Source: an uncultured Rhodobacterales bacterium (GTDB lineage Bacteria > Pseudomonadota > Alphaproteobacteria > Rhodobacterales > Rhodobacteraceae). From it: DNA of 7,065 bases. The stretch lies in NCBI GenBank assembly GCA_937901055.1, contig CALCGO010000034.1, positions 1-7,065 of the forward strand, read 5' to 3'. This document shows, one piece after another, positions 1 to 6,355 of this stretch (positions are counted from its first letter, which is position 1; each line of letters begins with the position of its first letter). The notes under the pieces are model-generated. The model searched no databases, had not been told where the DNA came from, and was given only the letters and a program-made list of their open reading frames with translations. A program made the translations under genes and the position numbers.

Positions 1-4
1 GCAC

Positions 5-706
5 ATGCAGAACAATATATTGAACATACTCGCCTTTTTCACAACTCTGGATTTAGTGGCTTTGGGCGTTATCCTTAGTGCATGGGGAATCATGGGATGG
101 TTCATCGAGATGGACCGGCCAGACGCCCCCTCCACGCACGCGCTGATCGCCGACTATAGATTCCGCTGGATGGAAGTGATGATCACGCGTGACGTTCGCA
201 TGGTGGATGCCAACATTCTGGCATCCTTGCGCCAAGGTGCCAGCTTTTTCACCTCTGCCGCGATGATCGCAATCGGCGGTGGTATTGCGCTACTTGGGCA
301 GGCGGAACGCTTGCAGGGCGTGGCAGCAGACCTTAGCGGCGATATCGCCCCGATCGTAGTTTGGGAGGCGAAGATATTGTTGGTTGTCCTGATCCTTGCC
401 AATGCATTTCTGAAATTCGTCTGGTCGCACCGGCTGTTTGGTTATTGCGCGGTGGTAATGGCCGCCGTACCCGAGGGTGACGCGAAAGACCCCGAGGCAA
501 TCAAGATGGCCCGCAAGGCGGCGAAATTAAACGTCTACGCCGCGCGAAGTTTTAACCGTGGCATTCGCACGATGTATTTTGCACTGGCGGGTATGGCGTG
601 GTTAGTGGGACCGGTGGCGCTGATGCTTGCGACGGCGGTGACCGTCTTAATGCTATATCGCCGCGAGTTTCATTCGCAATCGCGCGCAGCATTGCTGGAA
701 AACTAG
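5..706 (+). CDS. DUF599 family integral membrane protein
   Basis: This is a 233-residue hydrophobic protein that I recognise as DUF599 family; no function is established for the family. Predicted membrane segments lie at about residues 13-34, 79-98, 122-155 (possibly two passes) and 188-218. Family-like conserved stretches are visible: D69-x3-LASLRQG followed by a glycine-rich helix (GGG at 91-93), FVWSHRLFGY at 138-147, and AARSFNRGIR at 179-188. The length fits the usual size of about 220-240 residues, which supports the ATG at base 5. However, only four bases lie upstream, so neither a ribosome binding site nor a slightly earlier start can be judged. It faces the minus-strand operon tail to tail and overlaps its last gene by four bases. 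Nothing in the sequence shows a functional link to that operon. The family call is from conserved pattern recall, not a search. Confidence 0.85.
   Translation: MQNNILNILAFFTTLDLVALGVILSAWGIMGWFIEMDRPDAPSTHALIADYRFRWMEVMITRDVRMVDANILASLRQGASFFTSAAMIAIGGGIALLGQAERLQGVAADLSGDIAPIVVWEAKILLVVLILANAFLKFVWSHRLFGYCAVVMAAVPEGDAKDPEAIKMARKAAKLNVYAARSFNRGIRTMYFALAGMAWLVGPVALMLATAVTVLMLYRREFHSQSRAALLEN
703..706. other. Shared palindromic stop CTAG of convergent genes
   Basis: CTAG reads the same on both strands. Its last three bases are the TAG stop of the DUF599 gene (+), and the complement of its first three is the TAG stop of the 685-residue gene (-). The two genes therefore overlap by exactly four bases, with no intergenic space for a conventional terminator. 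Confidence 0.95.
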
Positions 707-2760
707 CGCCCCTCAAACCGCCATGCGATAAGCGACAGCATCGAAACCATCAACAAGATCAACCACCCCGGCGCCAATGGCGTTAGGCGGATATCCTCGA
801 CGGTGTACGCCTCGCGCCTTGGCAAGCCCAGCCAATTGCTGCCTTTGGCCACGCGCCCCATGCGGGTTCGGCGGACATCTGGCGTAGCATCTTCAAGCTG
901 GAACAGCCCGCCGCCAGTGTTTGCAACCAGTTCCAGCAATTCAGGGCTTACCCCGACGGGTTGTTCGAATTCGCGGGGTGAAGCGGGGCCGACAGCCACC
1001 ACTGTTTCGATCGTTCCGTCCGAAATTCGATAGATACCGTTTTCTTCGACGTCGAATTCCGTATGCCACCTGCCAGCGGAGATCGCGGAAAGCTCGGACG
1101 TTCCTTGGAGGCCGGACGGGCCGATGAAGGTCAAACCGGATACGGCATCGCCCAATGATCGGCGCTCGACGTTGATGTGTTTGCCAAAAGCGGTTGCGGA
1201 TAAGACTTCCTCTTCCAATTCGGGCTCTTTCATCAACCAATGTGCCAATCGGCGCAGTAATTCGAGTTGTGGGCCGCCACCCTCAAACCCTCGGGACCAA
1301 AGCCATGCGTGATCTGATGCCAAAATGGCGATACGACCCCTTTCGACACGATCCAGAACGAGCAGCGGTTTACCGAGCGCACCCTCCATTGTCACATGCC
1401 CCGACCTAGGTTGCAGATCAATCTGGCGCAGCCACCGACCCCAATCACCAGCCGTGTTTTCAAGGCCAGCCGTCACCGGATGCTGGCGACCAACGTCCGT
1501 TATGCGTGGCAGATAACCTTCTTCGATTACGCGGCCGGTTGGCAGCGCGGGTAATACAGCGCGCATCGGGGACCGCGCGAGGCTTTCAACTTCGGCAAAA
1601 GCCGGACCTGCAACCAGTAAAACGGCGCCACCATCGCGCACATACCGCGCAGTGTTTTCAAGGTAGAGGTCCGGTAAAATACCGCGACGGCGATAGCGGT
1701 CAAAGATGATCAGGTCGAAGTCGTTTATCTTTTCCATGAACAGCTCACGCGTCGGGAAGGCAATGAGCGACAGTTCCGACACTGGCACGCCATCCTGTTT
1801 TTGCGGCGGGCGCAGGATGGTGAAATGCACCAGATCAACCGACGCATCCGCCCTTAACAGGTTACGCCATGTGCGTTCGCCAGCGTAGGGTTCACCGGAA
1901 ACCAGCAGCACGCGCAGGCGGTCACGCACCCCGTTAATGGGCAGGATGGCGCGGTTGTTGCGATCCGTGATCTCGCCATTGGCGGCGGGTGTGCGAAGGT
2001 CAAGCAAGTTGATGCCTGCATGTTGTAACGGCAAGCTTAGGGTCACACTTTCACCCACGGGGATCTGATAGCGCTGTTCCGCGCCGCCATCAATCGAGGC
2101 GAAAATGGTGGCGAGGCGAGGCCCGACTGGAACCGTGCCACTATCCTCAATCCGCAATTTTATCTCTAGGGCTTCTCCGACAATCCCAAAGGCTGGGGCG
2201 TTTTCCATCACTATCCGGCGATCCCAATCCTGCATCCGTCCCGTTTGCAGCAAATGCACAGGCGCCGGAAATTCACGGAGCGCTTGCAGGTCGTGGATGC
2301 GCCCGTCACTAAGGATGATCGCACCGGCAATCCGGTTAGACGCGACTTGGGTTACCGCATCATTCAGCGCCGCCAACAGCATTGTACCCTGTCCGGCCAT
2401 CCCTTCAGGCGTATCGCGAACGATGACGGTGACAACGTCCAGCGGCGCGTCGGCTTGCCGCTCCAACTGTTCGACAATTGCAGGCACAGCCGTTTGCATT
2501 TGGTCTGATCGGGCAGGCAAGGTTTGGCTGGCAGTTTCGTCGATCACAACGAATACGATGTCAGATAACGGGGTGCGGTCCTCTTGTTTATAGGACGGGT
2601 TCAGCAGTGCGCCCAACAGTAAGGTCGCCGCCAAACCGCGCAATAACCAGCCACGCAGGCCAAACCAGGCAGCAATCGCCAGCACCGACAGGTTCAATAC
2701 CGCCAAGCCCGACAGCAGTTCCCACCCGATTAACGGAGCGTAGGAGATGGAGCTAACCAT
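703..2760 (-). CDS. Membrane protein with periplasmic vWA-like and glutamine-amidotransferase-like domains
   Basis: This 685-residue protein is the last gene of the MoxR operon and would usually be annotated as hypothetical. Two N-terminal membrane helices (about 10-33 and 37-54) are joined by a short Arg-containing loop (R36, R41). A C-terminal helix (about 664-680) is followed by RFEGR. By the positive-inside rule, residues 55-663 lie in the periplasm. Residues 66-175 look like a von Willebrand A fold: a hydrophobic strand ends in D74-x-T76-x-S78, then come GQGT126 and IILSD152G, which together resemble a MIDAS metal site. Residues 281-517 look like a class I glutamine amidotransferase fold (RVLLVSGE at 283-290, FDLIIFD at 348-354, GGAVLLVAG at 377-385, GRIAILASD at 475-483), but the protein has no cysteine, so it cannot be an active enzyme of that class. 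The ATG at 2760 overlaps the upstream TAA as TAATG. The domain calls are inferences from pattern. Confidence 0.85.
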   Translation of the reverse strand: MVSSISYAPLIGWELLSGLAVLNLSVLAIAAWFGLRGWLLRGLAATLLLGALLNPSYKQEDRTPLSDIVFVVIDETASQTLPARSDQMQTAVPAIVEQLERQADAPLDVVTVIVRDTPEGMAGQGTMLLAALNDAVTQVASNRIAGAIILSDGRIHDLQALREFPAPVHLLQTGRMQDWDRRIVMENAPAFGIVGEALEIKLRIEDSGTVPVGPRLATIFASIDGGAEQRYQIPVGESVTLSLPLQHAGINLLDLRTPAANGEITDRNNRAILPINGVRDRLRVLLVSGEPYAGERTWRNLLRADASVDLVHFTILRPPQKQDGVPVSELSLIAFPTRELFMEKINDFDLIIFDRYRRRGILPDLYLENTARYVRDGGAVLLVAGPAFAEVESLARSPMRAVLPALPTGRVIEEGYLPRITDVGRQHPVTAGLENTAGDWGRWLRQIDLQPRSGHVTMEGALGKPLLVLDRVERGRIAILASDHAWLWSRGFEGGGPQLELLRRLAHWLMKEPELEEEVLSATAFGKHINVERRSLGDAVSGLTFIGPSGLQGTSELSAISAGRWHTEFDVEENGIYRISDGTIETVVAVGPASPREFEQPVGVSPELLELVANTGGGLFQLEDATPDVRRTRMGRVAKGSNWLGLPRREAYTVEDIRLTPLAPGWLILLMVSMLSLIAWRFEGR

Positions 2761-5468
2761 TATTCGCCCAACCTTTCCAGCAGCGCCGGAACGTGAACCT
2801 GATCGGCCTTATAATTGCCCGTCATCACGTACATCACCAGATTAACCCCGAAGCGTCGCGCCAGTTCGCGTTGGCGCTCGCCTGTTAGACCGCGGCCTAC
2901 AGGGAACATCGGTTGGCCACTTTCCGAAACCGCCCAAGCCGAGGCCCAGTCGTTCGCGCCGATGACAACGGACGTCACGCCATCGTTCTGGTTTGCTCCA
3001 CCACTGGTGACCTCTACCCAAACATCGGGGCCAGACCAACGGCCGGGGAAATCTTCCAACAGATAAAACGCGCGCGTCAGCACGTGCCCCGATGGAATAG
3101 GGCTAAGCGGTGGGATGTCGAGGCTTTCGGTTACGCGTTGCAGCATTTTGCCGTTCGGCGTGAGCACCCCGAAACCGCTGCCAAGTTGCGCGTCGCGGGT
3201 ATCAAAAACAATCATCCCACCCGTTGCCAGATACCTGTTCAGGCGTTGTACGGCCCTTTCCGAAAGCGCCGGTTGGTCAGTGATAATTGGCCAATACAAC
3301 ATCGGTAGAAGGCTAAGATCATCCGTTTCAACATTCACGCCGATCGGGGCGATTGGCTCGATAGAGGTTCGGTCAATCAGCACCAGACTAAGGCCAAGCA
3401 ACCCCGCGGCGCTTGTGTTATCGACACTTTGATCGCCGGTAATCACATATGCCAGCACTGTGTCATTCGCGGCCAGAATTGCGCTGGCATCGTCAGCTTT
3501 GGCCTCGGGTATCGGGATCAGGCTGACCATCAACAGTACGCCTGCTGCCTGTGCCACACCACGATTAAACAGGCGACCCGTCACCCACAATGTTCCCAGA
3601 ACATCCAGCATGAACAGCGTTAGCGCCGCCATCAGGAACAACGGTTTCAAGGATTGTTCATTCGATTGTCCAAGCAGCTCGATTTCGGCCCCTGTAGGCA
3701 AAGCCAGTGCCGAAAGCGTGTCACCCGCCTGCATAACGTTCACCGCGACACGCAAATCGCCCGACGTATACAGCCCTGGTTGCGCGTCCGGCCCAACAGG
3801 TTCACTCAAGCGCTCGCCGCGTACCGGCACGCCTATATCCGCATCGTTCAGGCGCCCGAACCCGTCGAGCATTTTATCCGGTGTCCACATCCGCCCTTCC
3901 AACACAGCCCCCGCATCGCCAGTGTTGGCGCTGATGGACAGGCGCTCCAACATCTGCACGAACAGGCCAGACAGCGGTAAAGTCGACCACTCCGCATTCG
4001 CGGTTACGTGGTACAGAACCACCCGTCCGTCGCCTTGTGTGCGCTGCGTAACCAATGGCGTACCGTCTTCCAACGCGGCCAGCGTACGTTCTGCTAGGTC
4101 TGGCGCGGGTTGGGCGACGACTTGGGCGAACACCTCGATGTCTGCGGGAATTGGCAAGCCGTAAAACGGGCTAGTCTCGGGGAAAGGGGTTAGATGTTTA
4201 GGCGTATTCCACGCCATCGCGCCGCCAAGTGTACGCCCGCCTGCGCGCAACCGCACCGGCAACAAGGGGTCATCTTCGACTTGCCCGGCGCCATCTGCAG
4301 CCAAGCGAGGGCCAGCGAAACGCACAAGAAGCCCGCCTTTTTCGACCCAGCTCAGAAGACTATTAGTCGAGGATATCGACAGTTGTCCAACATCAGAAAG
4401 CACGATCACATCGGGTGCTCCCAACAGAACGTCGGCCAAACTGCCCTCGATCAACGCGACCGAGGGTTCAAGCGCTTTGCGCAAAAAATGCATCGGCGCG
4501 ACCAACTGTGGGCCTTCTTGAATGGACGCGCCAACCAACGCGACTTTACGACGGCGCGAGCTGTCATCCGCCAAGGAAACCGCCCCTGCCGATGGTTGGC
4601 CTTGCAGCGTTACACGTGTCACGCGGTTGGTTAATTCCAGCGGCATATCAAAGGTCAAAGATACCTCGGTTTCACCAGCCGGCAACGTCCCTTGGATCGA
4701 GGCAAACGGCACTTCGGTCCCGTTCGGCGCAGTTCCGTGCGCGACGAGTGTGACGGGTGCAGCGGTTGCTGGCGTTCCGATGACGGTTACGCTTAGTTGC
4801 CCCGCGTCCAGTTCCAGCGGAAGCAATGCCAGCGGATCTGTCGCGGACCCAATGATCCGAAGCGGTCCTTTTGAGGCAAGCGTCTTAGCCAGATCGGTGT
4901 CACTATGCTGTAAACCATCCGTTAACCAATAAGTCTCAAAGGGTTGCTCGTTCTTCAACCACTCGATCGCGGTCTGCCGGTCCTGCGCCCATGGCTGCGG
5001 TTCCAATCCACGCAAGACAGATAGCCAATCGCGCGCGTCGACGTATGGCATTCCTTGCGGTAGTGGCGTGGATAGGGAAGCGAACACCGTCGGTCGCCCA
5101 GCCCGCGCGGCTTGTTCCAACAGGCGCTCTGCTTCTTCCACGCGTTCTGCCCAAGTTGGCGCGCTGGCCCAACCGCCGTCCATCAAAACCAAAAGCGGGC
5201 CGTCGCCCTCGGCGCGGGTTTCAGGGTTTAATACGGGCTCGGCGAAGGCAATAATCGCGGCGGCGATGGCCAGCATCCTTAGCAGCAGCAACCAGATCGG
5301 CGTTTTCTCGGGCATCTTTTCGATGTCCTTCAGGCCCATCAACAACCTTACGCCTGGAAACCGCAAGTGCTTGGGGGAGGGCGGTGTAGCACGCAACAAC
5401 CACCACAATAGTGGCAAAGCCAGAAGGCCGAGCAGCACCCATGGTGTCAGGAAAACAAGTGCGCTCAT
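2760..5468 (-). CDS. BatA-like N-terminal domain and DUF4159 membrane protein
   Basis: This 902-residue protein has a BatA-type N-terminus: two helices (5-25, 57-76) around a basic cytoplasmic loop containing RFPGVRLLMGLKD. A degenerate vWA-like region follows (about 88-207), with LLVLMD97GG where a MIDAS would be and a retained TD184G. Next is a glutamine-amidotransferase-like segment (about 306-390, with a possible end at 478-510). Two more helices (609-628, 637-654) are joined by a basic loop (R632, R636). The C-terminal DUF4159 domain spans about 668-895, with AYVITGD at 673-679, YWPI at 725-728, LNRYLATGGMIVFDTRDA at 743-760, HVLTRAFYLL at 795-804 and FPGRW at 807-811. Topology places 77-608 and 655-902 in the periplasm. 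I chose the ATG at 5468 because it begins the conserved BatA-like sequence, overlaps the upstream stop as ATGA and has a GGGA seven bases before it. A 27-residue longer frame upstream would overlap the DUF58 gene. The protein has no cysteine. It is probably a membrane partner of the MoxR/DUF58 pair; its exact role is unknown. Confidence 0.9.
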   Translation of the reverse strand: MSALVFLTPWVLLGLLALPLLWWLLRATPPSPKHLRFPGVRLLMGLKDIEKMPEKTPIWLLLLRMLAIAAAIIAFAEPVLNPETRAEGDGPLLVLMDGGWASAPTWAERVEEAERLLEQAARAGRPTVFASLSTPLPQGMPYVDARDWLSVLRGLEPQPWAQDRQTAIEWLKNEQPFETYWLTDGLQHSDTDLAKTLASKGPLRIIGSATDPLALLPLELDAGQLSVTVIGTPATAAPVTLVAHGTAPNGTEVPFASIQGTLPAGETEVSLTFDMPLELTNRVTRVTLQGQPSAGAVSLADDSSRRRKVALVGASIQEGPQLVAPMHFLRKALEPSVALIEGSLADVLLGAPDVIVLSDVGQLSISSTNSLLSWVEKGGLLVRFAGPRLAADGAGQVEDDPLLPVRLRAGGRTLGGAMAWNTPKHLTPFPETSPFYGLPIPADIEVFAQVVAQPAPDLAERTLAALEDGTPLVTQRTQGDGRVVLYHVTANAEWSTLPLSGLFVQMLERLSISANTGDAGAVLEGRMWTPDKMLDGFGRLNDADIGVPVRGERLSEPVGPDAQPGLYTSGDLRVAVNVMQAGDTLSALALPTGAEIELLGQSNEQSLKPLFLMAALTLFMLDVLGTLWVTGRLFNRGVAQAAGVLLMVSLIPIPEAKADDASAILAANDTVLAYVITGDQSVDNTSAAGLLGLSLVLIDRTSIEPIAPIGVNVETDDLSLLPMLYWPIITDQPALSERAVQRLNRYLATGGMIVFDTRDAQLGSGFGVLTPNGKMLQRVTESLDIPPLSPIPSGHVLTRAFYLLEDFPGRWSGPDVWVEVTSGGANQNDGVTSVVIGANDWASAWAVSESGQPMFPVGRGLTGERQRELARRFGVNLVMYVMTGNYKADQVHVPALLERLGE
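2772..2778 (-). promoter_or_regulatory. Possible ribosome binding site for last operon gene
   Basis: On the minus strand GGAAAGG ends eleven bases before the ATG at 2760, within the last codons of the DUF4159 gene. The spacing is longer than ideal; coupling through the TAATG junction may matter more. Confidence 0.4.
3489..3560 (-). other. Signal-peptide-like segment inside DUF4159 protein
   Basis: These bases encode residues 637-660: the fourth hydrophobic segment, preceded by R632 and R636 and followed by PEAKA then DD. This is the n-region, h-region and Ala-x-Ala layout of a Sec signal peptide, placed just before the DUF4159 domain. It may act only as a membrane helix. Whether signal peptidase cuts after A658 cannot be told from sequence. 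Confidence 0.45.
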
Positions 5469-6355
5469 CGTGGTGTCCCGATTGACATGTGCAACCACAG
5501 CAAGGCCGCTCGTGGGTTTTGGGACGTGTGGTGTTTCAGATATTGCCAACCAGCTTGTCGGGCGAATTCTTCCAACGCAGCGCCGCGGTTGGCCAACTGT
5601 TCGCGATATTCCTCGCGCAAGCTTTTGGCGCGGTGGGTTTCAAACGACAAGCCACCGCCCATGCTTTCAAAAATAACGCGACCGTCAAAAGGAAAACCTT
5701 CTTCGGTGTCGTCCAGAATATGGACCAAACATCCCGTTCCGGCGCGTTCAGCGATGGCTTTCAGCGGTGGGAAAATTTGTTCGTCTGCGCCCATGAAGTC
5801 TGAAAGGAACACACTTCGTGCCGCTTTCAGGTCACCGAATTCCGGCACGGCACCGTAGTCAGAGCGCGTGCCTTCGACGCCCGATATAACTTGCGCGATA
5901 CGTTGCAGCTGCCTCTCGCCTGATCGGGGTGTAGCGGCGTTTGTTTCGGGAAACGCAACCCGCTCGCCCGCTTTTGACAGTAAAATGGATAGGGCCATGG
6001 CCAACAAATTCGCGCGCGCACGTTTGCTAGGAACGCCCCGTTTGCCGCTGTAATCCATGGATTGCGCAGGGTCAGACCAGATTGCAACCGTGTGCGCGGC
6101 TTCCCATTCGCGTTCGCGGACATAGGCTGTGTCGGATCGACCGGATCGCCGCCAATCAACAGTCGCCAAATCATCGCCCGGCAATGCTTGGCGATATTGC
6201 CAGAAATCCTCGCCCACGCCTGCCCGCCTGCGCCCGTGATCCCCCATCGCGACACTTGCAGCAAGGCGCGAGGCCTCGACCATAAGAGCCGGAAAAGAGG
6301 AAGCTAGACCTTCGCTGGCTGCGCGAAGGCCTGCAGAGGGGCGGGGTTGATTCAA
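5465..6355 (-). CDS. DUF58 domain-containing protein
   Basis: This 296-residue protein is probably cytoplasmic, with no membrane helix. The DUF58 signature is clear at residues 41-84: GRRRAGVGEDFWQYR, then PGDD at 59-62, VDWRR at 66-70 and YVREREWE at 78-85. A vWA-like strand follows, but its MIDAS-equivalent motif is D95-x-A97-x-S99, with alanine at the usual first serine; a second acidic strand is SVFLSD186. Family knowledge: DUF58 proteins are encoded next to MoxR ATPases and are thought to act as their partners. The start is a TTG whose last two bases lie in the upstream MoxR stop (TTGA). An AAGGGG eight bases upstream supports it. The first ATG, at base 6283, would remove 24 residues and part of a helical N-terminus but would keep the signature, so it cannot be excluded. 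The gene ends in an ATGA overlap with the DUF4159 gene. Confidence 0.93.
   Translation of the reverse strand: MNQPRPSAGLRAASEGLASSFPALMVEASRLAASVAMGDHGRRRAGVGEDFWQYRQALPGDDLATVDWRRSGRSDTAYVREREWEAAHTVAIWSDPAQSMDYSGKRGVPSKRARANLLAMALSILLSKAGERVAFPETNAATPRSGERQLQRIAQVISGVEGTRSDYGAVPEFGDLKAARSVFLSDFMGADEQIFPPLKAIAERAGTGCLVHILDDTEEGFPFDGRVIFESMGGGLSFETHRAKSLREEYREQLANRGAALEEFARQAGWQYLKHHTSQNPRAALLWLHMSIGTPR
5476..5479 (-). promoter_or_regulatory. Weak ribosome binding site for DUF4159 gene
   Basis: On the minus strand GGGA lies seven bases before the ATG at 5468, inside the last codons of the DUF58 gene. The match is short, so initiation probably relies in part on ribosomes finishing the DUF58 gene at the overlapping ATGA. 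Confidence 0.5.

Noticed and set aside
770..790. Small inverted repeat CGCC-AAT-GGCG as a terminator for the convergent pair
   Set aside because: The stem is only four base pairs, no T-tract follows on either strand, and it lies inside the 685-residue gene.
2105..2593. Plus-strand open frame of 162 codons opposite the 685-residue gene
   Set aside because: It lies opposite the vWA-like region, has no recognisable motif and shows the composition of an antisense shadow.
3460..4164. Plus-strand open frame of 234 codons opposite the DUF4159 gene
   Set aside because: Its translation is low-complexity Ser/Arg/Pro/Ala-rich with no domain, as expected opposite a strongly supported minus-strand gene.
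5469..5549. A 27-residue upstream extension of the DUF4159 protein
   Set aside because: The added residues are not hydrophobic and overlap the DUF58 gene, while the ATG at 5468 starts exactly at the BatA-like helix and forms an ATGA junction.
5068..5676. Plus-strand open frame of 202 codons spanning the DUF58/DUF4159 junction
   Set aside because: It crosses two well-supported minus-strand genes and shows no family-like sequence.
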